Notes: generated by a model from the sequence alone, not told the origin. Positions 15,848-24,755 are shown, counted from the stretch's first letter. The stretch is DNA of 32,050 nt from Candidatus Accumulibacter phosphatis (GCF_012939955.1 NZ_SPMY01000049.1:1-32050); one strand, 5' to 3'. Numbers and translations: made by a program.

Positions 15848-16816
15848 CTAAGCAATCCGCCCCGACGCCATTGCGAGATTCCATAATCCGGCCGGGGCGG
15901 TATTGTCGAGCACGGCATCAGCGGACTGACCCATGTACTTCAGGGAGTGCACATAGCGCTGACAGAGCGACGGTGCGCCGATCATGACCAGTGGAACTGA
16001 AGTTAAATCGCCAGCGCCGGCCATTCCAGAAACAAGTTCATGACCGATCAACAGGCCGGAGAGATATTCGGCTAGAGAAGCTAGCGGCAATCGACCGGCC
16101 AATCCCAGCGTGCGCGTCCCGAAAATCTGTCGCGACAAATCTCCAGGGCCGCTGCGTCGTGCGGTGGCCAGCCCTAGTTCGAACGCAGCTGGATCGGATT
16201 CCGATTTACTATCACCCTCTGCGGGCATCAAGCGGCCCAGGATGGAGTGCTTGCTCAGAACGGAAAATAGCTCACCGGTCAGATAGGTGGAGTAGCGGAC
16301 AATCCGGCCGTTTTCGATCTGCGCCCACTTCGAATGGGTCCCCGGTAGCAGCATGCAGGATCGGATCGCCCATTGTGGGTTGGTCAGCAAGGCGCCGGCA
16401 ATCTGAATTTCTTCTCCGCGCATAACGTCCGGCAACGCATCCGGTACGTCGAACAGAACGCCGGGGGCAATCAGAATATCCGGCCCCAGCCCGCTTTGCA
16501 CCGTAATGCTCTTGCTCGCGAGGAGCTGCATGTCAGCCGGGCAGCGCACATAGGGTGCTTCCTTCCAGCCTTGGGCGCTACCGACCATACCACAGGCGAC
16601 GATAGGCAATTGCGGCCATTGCGCGACCCAGTCACCGGCGATTTCAGCAAAGGCCTGCTCGTAGCCGGCAGTTCCTGATGACGGAAGGTGCTGGATGCCA
16701 TGCCCGGATTGCCGAGTTTCAATAACATTGCTCTCGCGCATCAAAAAAGCACGAAGACTTGAGGTGCCCCAGTCTAGGCTAAGCAACTGGGGGGTGAGAC
16801 CAAAGTAATTGCTCAT
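15848..16816 (-). CDS. dgoK: 2-dehydro-3-deoxygalactonokinase
   Basis: This 322-aa sugar-acid kinase phosphorylates 2-dehydro-3-deoxygalactonate at O6, the step before DgoA in the De Ley-Doudoroff pathway. The ATP-binding opening LSLDWGTSSLRAFL (residues 13-26) and the motif LPGTHSKW are typical of DgoK. No galactonate dehydratase, transporter or regulator of the pathway is in the window. The base composition looks somewhat less GC-biased than the nos genes, consistent with, but not proof of, separate acquisition. Confidence 0.9.
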   Translation of the reverse strand: MSNYFGLTPQLLSLDWGTSSLRAFLMRESNVIETRQSGHGIQHLPSSGTAGYEQAFAEIAGDWVAQWPQLPIVACGMVGSAQGWKEAPYVRCPADMQLLASKSITVQSGLGPDILIAPGVLFDVPDALPDVMRGEEIQIAGALLTNPQWAIRSCMLLPGTHSKWAQIENGRIVRYSTYLTGELFSVLSKHSILGRLMPAEGDSKSESDPAAFELGLATARRSGPGDLSRQIFGTRTLGLAGRLPLASLAEYLSGLLIGHELVSGMAGAGDLTSVPLVMIGAPSLCQRYVHSLKYMGQSADAVLDNTAPAGLWNLAMASGRIA

Positions 16817-17033
16817 GTCTTTTCGCTCAAAAAGAGGAGTCGGCTCGGTATACTTAGGGAGCCGCTGATCAATTAGCTGCCGATGCGTTACCTAACCGCT
16901 CGGCATCGGATTTCTTTGCATCCCACCGCGATTTTTGTCAAACTGCCCAAAATTTCGCGGTTTTCTACCTTTTTCGGCCCATTCCCGAGCCTTTCGTCCT
17001 ATTCAGAACGCACTCAGTTGGGTCTGGCCCCAT
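16817..17033. other. gene-free interval upstream of dgoK
   Basis: About 220 bp, more AT-rich than its surroundings, with no credible coding frame. It should hold the dgoK promoter, but no convincing -35/-10 pair or operator is visible. Confidence 0.4.
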
Positions 17034-17165
17034 GCCTTAATGTGAAAGTCGCGCAAGCGACTCACGAAACTCCCTTCTCCCCTTGCGGGAGAAGGGGCAG
17101 GGGAAGAGGGAAACGGTCATGACTTTTCATCATCCGGGGGCGTCTCGATTGTCATGACCGTTAGG
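17034..17165. repeat. dispersed palindromic repeat, copy A
   Basis: This is a composite of three hairpins. AGTCGC-GCAA-GCGACT (17047-17062) has a GNRA-type loop. CTTCTCCCC-TTGC-GGGAGAAG lies near 17083-17104. A perfect 12-bp inverted repeat AACGGTCATGAC / GTCATGACCGTT spans 17112-17123 and 17151-17162. The second and third blocks recur at 25022-25105, and the TAATGTGAAAGTC start recurs at 25106-25118. Confidence 0.75.
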
Positions 17166-17183
17166 CAAAAAGTCAAGACATGA

Positions 17184-17207
17184 TCTCGTCGTGCCCGGGC
17201 ACGGCGA
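17184..17207. terminator. hairpin downstream of the SecA-like operon
   Basis: CTCG-T-CGTGCCC / GGGCACG-G-CGAG is a near-perfect palindrome about 100 bp after the last gene of the minus-strand operon. A T5 run follows only about 15 bases later, so an intrinsic terminator is possible but not typical. Confidence 0.35.
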
Positions 17208-17303
17208 GACGATTGGGATTGACGTTCATGAGCTTCACCTGGCAAGTCTCAGTAGTGTCCACCTGCCGCGCTGCGAAGTGGCTCAGCGGCGAACCGCCTC
17301 AGC

Positions 17304-18242
17304 CTACATCGCTTTTCCCGTGCGCGCCGGCACGGGTTGGCCTGCCGCACGCGGCGCGGGCGGCGCCGAGGTGCTGGCAGAACCGCCGATGGCCGGGAAG
17401 CTGGCCTTGCACTTGATGCCGGCCGGCAGCTTGAAATCCGGATTGGGCAGTTCGAGGCGCACTCCGAAAGTTCCGCTGGCGGCGTCGAAGACGCGGTCGA
17501 TGACCTGCACGGTCGCCATGTAGCGTCCGCCGATCGGCGCTTCCGGCAGGACCTCGACTTTCTGGCCGGCGCTGAGTTTGTCGAAGGCGTCGATCGGCAT
17601 CAGCACCTCGACGTACAGCGTGCCGATGGCCGCCAGTCTGAGGATCGGCTTGCGCAGGTCGCGATTGTCGGCGAGTTCGCCGGCGCTGAGCAGGCGATCG
17701 ACGACGACGCCGTCCACCGGGCTCGCGATGGTGCGCAGACGCAGTTGCTCGGACAGGCGGCGATATTCGAGCTCCGACAGGCGGCGGTCGTCCCTGGCTT
17801 CGAGCAACTCGGATTCGGCGAGCTGCTTCTCGGTCAGTGCTTCGTCGCGGTCGTGCAGCGAGATGAAGGCCTGCTTCGCCAGTTCCTCGCGACGCTTGTA
17901 CTTGGTCGTCGAAAAGGCGACGCGGCTTTCGCCGGTGCGGATGCGCCCCTTCATCGTCGAACGATAAAGTGCGGCGTCGGTCGCGGCGCGTTCGACGCCG
18001 GCATCCAGGGTCACCAGGACCTGGCCCTTCTTGACCATGTCGCCGCGATCCACCCAGATCTTCTCGATCAGACCCTCGCTCGCCGCCCGCACCTCCACGC
18101 TCTTGCTCGGCTCGATGATGCAGTCGAACTCGGCTGCCAGCCCGCTGCCCGACGCCAACAGCGCCAGCAGCACGGCGCTGCCGATCCGGCTCCAGACGGC
18201 ACTCCCGACGCCCCTCCTCACCCGCTTTCCTCGACTGCGCAT
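17304..18242 (-). CDS. HlyD/MFP-type periplasmic adaptor
   Basis: This 312-aa protein has a basic N-terminus and one signal-anchor (about residues 15-37). The biotinyl-lipoyl-like half VRAASEGLIEKIWVDRGDMV is followed by a helical hairpin (about residues 95-170) and the second lipoyl half RTIASPVDGVVVDRLLSAGE. A beta-barrel follows, with YVEVLMPIDAFDKLSAGQKV. This is the membrane-fusion-protein architecture. No RND or ABC partner is adjacent. ATG 18242 has GAGGAG nine bases upstream and lies 4 bp after the SecA-like stop, so longer upstream frames were dropped. It is likely an adaptor that spans the periplasm for the SecA-like/M50 system. Confidence 0.85.
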   Translation of the reverse strand: MRSRGKRVRRGVGSAVWSRIGSAVLLALLASGSGLAAEFDCIIEPSKSVEVRAASEGLIEKIWVDRGDMVKKGQVLVTLDAGVERAATDAALYRSTMKGRIRTGESRVAFSTTKYKRREELAKQAFISLHDRDEALTEKQLAESELLEARDDRRLSELEYRRLSEQLRLRTIASPVDGVVVDRLLSAGELADNRDLRKPILRLAAIGTLYVEVLMPIDAFDKLSAGQKVEVLPEAPIGGRYMATVQVIDRVFDAASGTFGVRLELPNPDFKLPAGIKCKASFPAIGGSASTSAPPAPRAAGQPVPARTGKAM

Positions 18243-18246
18243 TTTT

Positions 18247-20262
18247 CTATTCTCCTCTTCCAGCAAACGCCAGAGACTGCTCGACGCGCTTGTCCATTTC
18301 AACCGTCTGCCGCCGAATCCGCGAATTCTGCCGCTCGGCCGCTGCTTGTGCGGACCGGCGCAGCAGGCGTGCGAGCGGTGCCGGGAGTAGCCCGGCCTCT
18401 GAGACCTGCGCGCGCAGCCAGCCGCGCCACGCTGCAGCATGGGCGAGAAACAATTCGTCATCAAGCGAGACGATCGCTTCGCATGATCCGGGATCTCCCT
18501 GCCGACCGGCACGGCCGAAGAGCTGCCGATCGATGCGTGCCGAGTCATGGTATTCGGAAAGAATGACGTGCAGGCCGCCGGCCTGGCGAACTTCCGGGCT
18601 GAGCAGGATGTCCGTGCCGCGCCCGGCCATGTTGGTGGCCACGGTGATCCGCCCCGGCTGACCGGCGTCGGCGATGATCTCGGCTTCGCGCTGGTCCTGG
18701 CGCGCGTTGAGCACTTCGTGCGCCAGTCCGGCTGCGCTCAGACAGCAGCTAGCCAACTCGGAAGCGGCCACCGAACGCGTGCCGATCAGCACCGCCCGTC
18801 CCGCCGCCCCTATTTCGGCAGCGCGCTGCACCACCGCGGCCCAGCGAGCATCGCTGTCGAGGAACACCCGCTGCCCGAGGTCGCGGCGCACGACCGGTCG
18901 ATTCGGCGGAATGCGCAGCACGTCCATGGCATACACCGAGCGCATTTCCGGCGCCACTTCGGTGACCGTGCCGCTCATCCCGGCGAGACACAGGTAGCGG
19001 CGAAAGAAGCGCTGATAGGTGATGCGCGAGATGGTGTCGCGTCGTTTACTGATTGCCAGCGCCTCCTTGACCTCGATCATCTGGTGCAGGCCACGCTCCC
19101 ACGAACGGTCGGCCATTACCCGGCCGGTGTACTCGTCGACGATCTGCACCTTGTCATCGGCGATGATGTAATGCCGGTCGAGTTGAAAAAGATGCAGCGC
19201 CGACAGGCCCTGTTCGACCAGTTCCTCGCGCGCCCGCGGGATGCGCCACAGGCCGGACAGCCCGCAGGCGAAATCGCCGACCGCCGCACGACCGGCGTCG
19301 GTCAGCTCGATGCTGCGTTCCTTCGGGCGGAGCAGGTAATGGCCCTTCTTTTTCAGGCTGGCGGCCAGGGCCAGCGCCTGCTCGTAGAGGGCACGCCCGT
19401 TCGGGTCGTCGACGTCGCTGGAAATGATCAGCGGCGTTCGCGCCTCGTCAATCAGAACACTATCGGCTTCGTCGACGATCGCGAAATAGAGACCACGCAG
19501 CAAGACCTTGCTGCGCGCCTGAGCCGGCGCGCGCGGTCCCGCCAGCCAGCCGTCGAGCACGGCCCGCGGACCGGCGCGCACGCGTTTCTGCGTAATGCGG
19601 TCGCGCAGATAGTCGAAGACCAGATCCTTGTTCACGCAGTAGGTGACGTCGGCGGCGTAGGCCGCGCTACGCTCGGCGGGCTCCTGGTCGGGGACGATCA
19701 GGCCGACACGCAAGCCGAAGAATTCGTAGACCGGCGCCAGATACTCGGCATCGCGAGCCGCCAGATAGGGATTGACGGTAATCACATGCACTGGCGCGCC
19801 GGCCAGGGCCACGGTCACGGCCGGAAGAACGGCGGTCAGCGTTTTGCCTTCGCCGGTCTGCATTTCGGCCAGCGCGCCGGCCAGCATGGCGTAGCCGCCC
19901 ATCAACTGCACCGGGTAGTGGCGCAGACCAAGCTGCCGCGAACAGACTTCGCGCACCAGCGCAAAGCACTCGGCGACCGGCGCCTCGGCAAGCCCTTCGA
20001 CGGCCAGAAGCGTGCGCACGGCGCCTGCCCGGCTGCGCAGCCCCACGTCATCGATGGCCAGCAAGTCCTCCGCCAGCACCTGCACGCGCGCGGCAAAGCG
20101 CCGTAGGTCGTAGCGGCGCAAGGGCGAACCCAACTGCGCGCTGCGCCCCAGCAGGCGCCCGATGAAGCGGTCGAGACGATTGTCCTTGAGGTCGCGACGT
20201 TCGGCGTACAAGCCGGGTGCAAACTCATGCACCTGCCAGCGATCGAGCAGCGCCCTAGACAT
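18247..20262 (-). CDS. SecA-like translocase ATPase, short form
   Basis: This 671-aa DEAD-type motor resembles SecA but is well below the usual length of about 850-900. Visible motifs are Walker A MQTGEGKT (134-141), YCVNKDLVFDYLRD (SecA has TNNEYGFDYLRD), DEAD (264-267) with VLIDEARTPLIIS, LAGMSGT, TNMAGRGTDI and QLFGRAGRQGDPGS. The C-terminal linker and zinc-binding CPCGSGKKY-type domain of housekeeping SecA are absent. ATG 20262 overlaps the M50-gene stop by eight bases, indicating coupled translation. It is probably an accessory SecA dedicated to substrates of this operon, pushing them through SecYEG or into the M50/HlyD proteins. Which of these holds is inference. Confidence 0.9.
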   Translation of the reverse strand: MSRALLDRWQVHEFAPGLYAERRDLKDNRLDRFIGRLLGRSAQLGSPLRRYDLRRFAARVQVLAEDLLAIDDVGLRSRAGAVRTLLAVEGLAEAPVAECFALVREVCSRQLGLRHYPVQLMGGYAMLAGALAEMQTGEGKTLTAVLPAVTVALAGAPVHVITVNPYLAARDAEYLAPVYEFFGLRVGLIVPDQEPAERSAAYAADVTYCVNKDLVFDYLRDRITQKRVRAGPRAVLDGWLAGPRAPAQARSKVLLRGLYFAIVDEADSVLIDEARTPLIISSDVDDPNGRALYEQALALAASLKKKGHYLLRPKERSIELTDAGRAAVGDFACGLSGLWRIPRAREELVEQGLSALHLFQLDRHYIIADDKVQIVDEYTGRVMADRSWERGLHQMIEVKEALAISKRRDTISRITYQRFFRRYLCLAGMSGTVTEVAPEMRSVYAMDVLRIPPNRPVVRRDLGQRVFLDSDARWAAVVQRAAEIGAAGRAVLIGTRSVAASELASCCLSAAGLAHEVLNARQDQREAEIIADAGQPGRITVATNMAGRGTDILLSPEVRQAGGLHVILSEYHDSARIDRQLFGRAGRQGDPGSCEAIVSLDDELFLAHAAAWRGWLRAQVSEAGLLPAPLARLLRRSAQAAAERQNSRIRRQTVEMDKRVEQSLAFAGRGE

Positions 20263-22402
20263 TGAAACGCGAGAGGAAGAGCTGTCGCAGCCGCCGCCCC
20301 CACTGCTCGGCCAGGGGCTCGGCGCGGTGGTGGAAACGCACATAGACGCGCGTACCGATCTGTAGTGGCCCCACCTCCGGCGGCAACTCGAGGTCGAACT
20401 GAAACAAGCGCTGCAGCGACTTGAGGCCGTTGGGGTCGCGCGGATCGGTGCCGTGCTGGCCGCCGCCTTCGAGCGACAGCGCCCTGCTGGGCAACTCATC
20501 ATGCCCACCCGGCACCTCGCGAATCAGGCGCGCGCTATAGGTCTGCTCGACGCGGTCGGCGATCTTTACCCGCACCTCGTCGCGTGCTTCGCGGACCAGG
20601 GCAATGTCATCCTGGCTGACGACCACCCGCACCAGCCGCGGCGGCCCGTCGAGCACGTAGCCGAGCAGCTCGCCCTTCTTCACGAAGCGCTGCGGCAGAT
20701 CCTGCGGCCGCGCCAGCTTGAGGGCGCCGGCTACGGCGGCAACCACCAGCAGTGAATCGACTTTTTCTTCGGCGCGCGCCAGGGCACTTCTTTCCCGGCG
20801 CAGATCCTCCTTGGTCGCCGCCGCCTGCGTACGCTCGTCGAACATCTGCGTGGTGTACTGCACCTCGAGCTGGCGTACCCGCGCCCGCGCCTGCTCAAGC
20901 TCGGCAGCAAGCGTCGGCTGGGCGGTCACCAGCAACACCTCGCCGACCTCGACGCGCTCTTCTGGCTGCACCAGCAGCTGTTCGACAAAGCCATCGGCAG
21001 CGGCGCGCACTTCGGCATTCTCGGGAACCCAGACGACGCCCTCGGCGTGGGTGCGCAAAGGCATCGGCACCGAGAGCACGAAGAGCACAAAGGCGGCCAG
21101 CGACCCGAAAGTGACCAGGCGGGCACGCGTGCGGTGGCGCTGTAGCTCGGGACTGGAGAGCACATAGTTGAGACCCTTGCCGATCGGTAGCACGAACATC
21201 GTCGTCGCTGCCCAGAGCGCCAGCAGCACCCCGACAAAGAAGAACTCCCCGGCAATGAACAGGGTGATGACGATCATCACCAGCGTCCGGTAGACGAACG
21301 ACGCCGCCCCATAGAACAGAAACCAGCGCCGTTCGCCGAGCGACGCCGGTGGTCGCTCGACGCTCGTGATGCCAAAGAGGTAGCGCTTGGCGAGCCATTG
21401 CCAGTATTGATTCGAGCGGTTGCCGAGATTGGCGATTTCGATCAGATCGGCGAGAACGTAATAGCCGTCGTAACGCAACAAGGGGTTGCCGTTGAAGAGC
21501 AGGGTCGAGGCACCGGCAACGAAGAGCACGTTGAAGGCGATCGAGCGCACCAGCCCGGGCTCGACCATCACCCACACCGCCATGGCGATCGCCGCCAGGA
21601 ACAGTTCGACCAGCATCCCGGCGGCGCCGACCAGCGCCCGCCGCCATTTGTTGCGAAAAGCACCGGAGGCGGTCGCGTCGACGTAGGGAATCGGCGCCAG
21701 GACGAGCAGCATGATGCCCATCTCGTGCACCTCGCCGTCGCCCGACTTGACGGCGTAAGCGTGACCCAGCTCGTGCAGCGCCTTGATCAGCGGGTACACC
21801 AGCCAGAGCAGGATGAGGTTATGCGCCGAGAGCACCTGATCACTGAGGTTGGCGGTCAGCTCATGCCAGTTCACGCCGGCAAGAACCATCGCCGGCAGCA
21901 CCGCCAGCAACCACAGCAAAAGCCCGAGCGGAGCGAACAGCGGCCGCATCAGCGGCCAGCTGCGGTCCAGGAAAACGTCGGGATCCCACAGCGGAATGCG
22001 GATCGACATCGGGTTGATGAAACTTTGCAGCAGCTTCTGACGCTTCTGCTTGCTGCCGCGCTCGGCCAGCTCATCGACATCCGGAGGCAGGTCGGCCTGC
22101 AGCAGGTCACCGGCGTGCAGTTGCGCCAGCAGGCGGATCACTTCGTCCTGCGTCGGCGCCTCTTCGCCGGCTTCTGCGGCCACCTCGGTCCACATCTCGT
22201 CGATCGTGCGCTGCCCGTCCATCAGCTGGATCACGCGGTAGGCCGCCGGGCTGAAACGATGCAGCTTGCCGGAGGCGCTATCGTGCAGCACGTACCACGG
22301 CTGGCCGCGAAAGCGCTGGCGATGGATGCGCGCATGCGCGCGCAGCTCGGGGCGCAGGCCGGCGACGCGATACCAGGAGGCACTGAGAAACGGGGCGGCC
22401 AT
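20255..22402 (-). CDS. PqqD-like / M50 metalloprotease / HlyD fusion protein
   Basis: This 715-aa membrane protein has three parts. Residues 35-105 resemble a PqqD-like winged-helix or RRE fold (HDSASGKLHRFSPAAYRVIQLMDG). Residues 150-450 are polytopic with the zinc site HELGH (210-214) and a second NPLLRYDGYY block, as in M50 site-2-type intramembrane proteases. Residues 465-700 form a HlyD-like adaptor (VRAAADGFVEQLLVQPEERV, then a coiled coil). RRE folds bind leader peptides in RiPP systems, so a peptide or leader-bearing substrate is plausible. It starts 13 bp after the GAF-HlyD gene. Relatives are annotated as peptidase M50, with function generally unknown. Confidence 0.88.
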   Translation of the reverse strand: MAAPFLSASWYRVAGLRPELRAHARIHRQRFRGQPWYVLHDSASGKLHRFSPAAYRVIQLMDGQRTIDEMWTEVAAEAGEEAPTQDEVIRLLAQLHAGDLLQADLPPDVDELAERGSKQKRQKLLQSFINPMSIRIPLWDPDVFLDRSWPLMRPLFAPLGLLLWLLAVLPAMVLAGVNWHELTANLSDQVLSAHNLILLWLVYPLIKALHELGHAYAVKSGDGEVHEMGIMLLVLAPIPYVDATASGAFRNKWRRALVGAAGMLVELFLAAIAMAVWVMVEPGLVRSIAFNVLFVAGASTLLFNGNPLLRYDGYYVLADLIEIANLGNRSNQYWQWLAKRYLFGITSVERPPASLGERRWFLFYGAASFVYRTLVMIVITLFIAGEFFFVGVLLALWAATTMFVLPIGKGLNYVLSSPELQRHRTRARLVTFGSLAAFVLFVLSVPMPLRTHAEGVVWVPENAEVRAAADGFVEQLLVQPEERVEVGEVLLVTAQPTLAAELEQARARVRQLEVQYTTQMFDERTQAAATKEDLRRERSALARAEEKVDSLLVVAAVAGALKLARPQDLPQRFVKKGELLGYVLDGPPRLVRVVVSQDDIALVREARDEVRVKIADRVEQTYSARLIREVPGGHDELPSRALSLEGGGQHGTDPRDPNGLKSLQRLFQFDLELPPEVGPLQIGTRVYVRFHHRAEPLAEQWGRRLRQLFLSRFNV

Positions 22403-22415
22403 TGCTGTCAGCCGC

Positions 22416-24293
22416 CTAGGGCAACCAGATCCAGGCCTGCATGCGCAACCAGTCGCTCAGTCGATGCGTCCAGATCCAGGCATAGCTCTGCTCGCCGACG
22501 CTGATCTTGCCAACCCCTTCCATGCCCGGGCGCAGCTTGAGGTCGCTGCGATCGAGCTGCGCTTCGACGCGGAAAGTGTTCTTGCCCTCTTCAGCCTCGG
22601 CCATCGAGATGTTGCGCACTTCAAAAGCCAGGGCTTCGCCGGTCAAGCCGGTGAGCACCAGCTTGCCCGACTGGCCGACGCGCACATCGCGAATATCGCG
22701 GTCCTCGACTTTCAGGATCACCCGGTAGGCATCGAGCGGCGCCAGCTCGAAAAGCAGCTTGCCCTGTTCGACGGGCGAACCGAGCAACTGGCTGAGATCG
22801 CCCGACACGACGATACCGTCGAAAGGGGCGACGATGTTGGCGCGCGCCAGTTTCTCGTCGACCAGCGCCAGTTGCGAGTTGGCTTCCTGCATTTGCGCCA
22901 GCGAGACATTGGCCGTGGCTCTCTCGTGCTTGGCCAGCGCTTCGCGGTAGCGCCCCTGGTGCTGCTCGCGCTCGGAGAGCCAGCGCTGGCGCTCGACGCG
23001 CAGGTCGCGATCGTCGAGCGTCGCCAGCAGCTGTCCCTCCTTGACGACGAAGCCGGCGCGCACCGGTGCCTCGCGCAGGAAGCCATCGAAGGGGGCCACC
23101 GCCGCGCGCTGCACCTCCCCCTCGACAACCGCCTTGGCGCTGACTCGATAGTCGCCGTCGAGCAGGAAAACACCCAGCAAGAGGAGCAGTGCTGCGGCCA
23201 GCGCGACACGAAAACCGGGGCGGCGATGATCCTTGAGATGCAGCCACCAGCCGCGCAGCTTGTCGACCAGGCGACCGGCAAACCAGCGATGCTGATCGAC
23301 CCGGCTCTCCAGCAAGGGCCCGAGCAAAGCGCTGACCGCTTCGAAAAGCCTCGTTTCCTCGGCGCTGAAAGGCGTCCCCTGATTACGCTCGAAAGTCAGT
23401 ACGCCAACGCCGATGCCGCGGCTGCCGAGCACCACCGAACACACGGCTCGCGTGGCAGCAAAATCGCGGTGAGCAATGGCGATGCCGCCGTGGCTTTCCG
23501 CGCCGGCCGGAAAGAGCACGCTGCGCCGCTGATCGAGGGCTTCGTCCATGGCGTTTTCGAGAGCGGTGACGAACTGGCTCTTCTTTTCAAAGAAGGCCGA
23601 GTGTGACATGGCCAGCAAACGCGCCCGCCCTCCCCGGTCGACGCCGAGCGAAACCCGGTCGCAGTCGAAGCGGCTGGCAAGATCATTGACCACCGCCATC
23701 GCCATGGGATTGAGGCGGGCCTGCTCGGCGGCCACGCCGAGAACGTCGAGGGCCACGCGCGCACGCTGCAAGGCCTGCGCGTCGTCACCATTCTGGCGGC
23801 GCAGGAAGAGCGTTTCGATCCAGCCGATTCCCCAGTGCAGTTGCCGAAGCACCAGTTGCAAGGCCACGTCCGAGCGTTCGGCGACATCGAGCACGACCGC
23901 CCCGTGCACCTGTCCTTCACGTTCCACGGGATAGGCGACGACCACCACAGCACCTGCCTGGCCCGGCAGGAGAAGCCCGCGCCGCTGGCTCAGGCACTGC
24001 TGAGCGGCCGGCGCGAGGTAGGTGACGTCGGTCTGTTCGGACGGCCAGACGGCGGCCGGAACGAAAGTACCGCTGCCCTGCTCGAGCAGCAGCAGGGCCG
24101 CACGCACGTCGGCGACCTGCAGGCATTGCAGCGACAGCCAACTAGTACAGAATTCGGCCGACGTCTGCGCTGCCGCAAAAGCTCCCCACAGCGCATCGTC
24201 GTGCGCTCGCCTGGCATGATCGCCAAGCCCGGGAGACAGGCCTAGGGCTGCGCCTGTCTGCGGCCCGCTGGAAGAATGGAAACTGGAAGGCAA
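22416..24293 (-). CDS. GAF domain-HlyD adaptor fusion protein
   Basis: This is a 625-aa protein. A cytoplasmic half (about residues 30-340) has a GAF-like part with VVNDLASRFDCDRVSLGV and GGIAIAHRDFAATRAVCSVVLG. One transmembrane helix follows (VALAAALLLLLGVFLL, near residue 365). A periplasmic HlyD-type lipoyl/hairpin region follows (VAPFDGFLREAPVRAGFVV and NIVAPFDGIVVSGDLSQLLG). GAF domains bind small ligands or partners, so this adaptor may sense a cytoplasmic signal. TTG 24293 is chosen because GGAGG lies seven bases upstream. A TTG at 24320 gives a longer frame without such a site. It is followed at 13 bp by the M50 fusion gene. Confidence 0.85.
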   Translation of the reverse strand: MPSSFHSSSGPQTGAALGLSPGLGDHARRAHDDALWGAFAAAQTSAEFCTSWLSLQCLQVADVRAALLLLEQGSGTFVPAAVWPSEQTDVTYLAPAAQQCLSQRRGLLLPGQAGAVVVVAYPVEREGQVHGAVVLDVAERSDVALQLVLRQLHWGIGWIETLFLRRQNGDDAQALQRARVALDVLGVAAEQARLNPMAMAVVNDLASRFDCDRVSLGVDRGGRARLLAMSHSAFFEKKSQFVTALENAMDEALDQRRSVLFPAGAESHGGIAIAHRDFAATRAVCSVVLGSRGIGVGVLTFERNQGTPFSAEETRLFEAVSALLGPLLESRVDQHRWFAGRLVDKLRGWWLHLKDHRRPGFRVALAAALLLLLGVFLLDGDYRVSAKAVVEGEVQRAAVAPFDGFLREAPVRAGFVVKEGQLLATLDDRDLRVERQRWLSEREQHQGRYREALAKHERATANVSLAQMQEANSQLALVDEKLARANIVAPFDGIVVSGDLSQLLGSPVEQGKLLFELAPLDAYRVILKVEDRDIRDVRVGQSGKLVLTGLTGEALAFEVRNISMAEAEEGKNTFRVEAQLDRSDLKLRPGMEGVGKISVGEQSYAWIWTHRLSDWLRMQAWIWLP

Positions 24294-24340
24294 GTAGTGG
24301 CCTCCAAACCGGCGCAACAATGGAAAGAGGGAAGCAAGGC

Positions 24341-24356
24341 CTGCTGCCGGCAGCAG
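24341..24356. repeat. 16-bp perfect palindrome between operon genes
   Basis: CTGCTGCCGGCAGCAG lies in the 120-bp gap between the DUF3467 gene and the GAF-HlyD gene. It could form a short hairpin that lowers expression of downstream genes or protects the DUF3467 mRNA. There is no T-tract, so a full terminator is unlikely. Confidence 0.45.
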
Positions 24357-24413
24357 CTATCCCCGCAGCGAACGGATGCTGGCAGCAGGCGCCCCGGCCA
24401 TCATACGGGCTTC

Positions 24414-24755
24414 CTAGTTTCCCTGGTTCAACTCGCCGTAGCGACCCTCGTATTCGCTGACCAGCTTGCCAAGCATCAGCGCCAGGCGCTTGGCGGCGAA
24501 GGGACTCATCACAATGCGATGCTCCAGCCTGACGTCGTACTCGGAAACGCCCCGGTCCCAGCTCTCGTTGACCCCGAAGTTCATCACCACTTCCTCGCGC
24601 GTCGTGGTCACGTTGACCATATTGCAGTAGCTGCTCTTCACCGACGCCGTATTCATCCGGATCTGCTGTTCCCCGGCCGTCGCAGCTCGCGTCTCGACCG
24701 CTCCTGCCGAAGCCTTGACCGGTGCTGCAGGGGTTTCAGGTTTTTCTTGTGCCAT
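24414..24755 (-). CDS. DUF3467 family protein
   Basis: This 113-aa soluble protein has a low-complexity Ala/Pro/Glu N-terminus (residues 1-30). The family core follows: MNTASVKSSYCNMVNVTTTR, EEVVMNFG, RIVMSPFAAKRLALMLGKLV and EYEGRYGEL. Function of the family is not established, and the small beta-rich core with a helical end suggests a binding or chaperone role. ATG 24755 has GGGAG nine bases upstream. In-frame sequence before it is not protein-like and was dropped. It is the first gene of the operon and is 120 bp ahead of the GAF-HlyD gene. Confidence 0.85.
   Translation of the reverse strand: MAQEKPETPAAPVKASAGAVETRAATAGEQQIRMNTASVKSSYCNMVNVTTTREEVVMNFGVNESWDRGVSEYDVRLEHRIVMSPFAAKRLALMLGKLVSEYEGRYGELNQGN

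Noticed and set aside
18547-20106. 519-codon plus-strand frame opposite the SecA-like gene
   Set aside because: It is a shadow of a gene with clear SecA motifs and has no motif of its own.
18247-20508. Longer SecA-like protein starting at 20508
   Set aside because: The extra N-terminal residues are the other-frame translation of the M50 gene end, without motifs. ATG 20262 fits the operon overlap.
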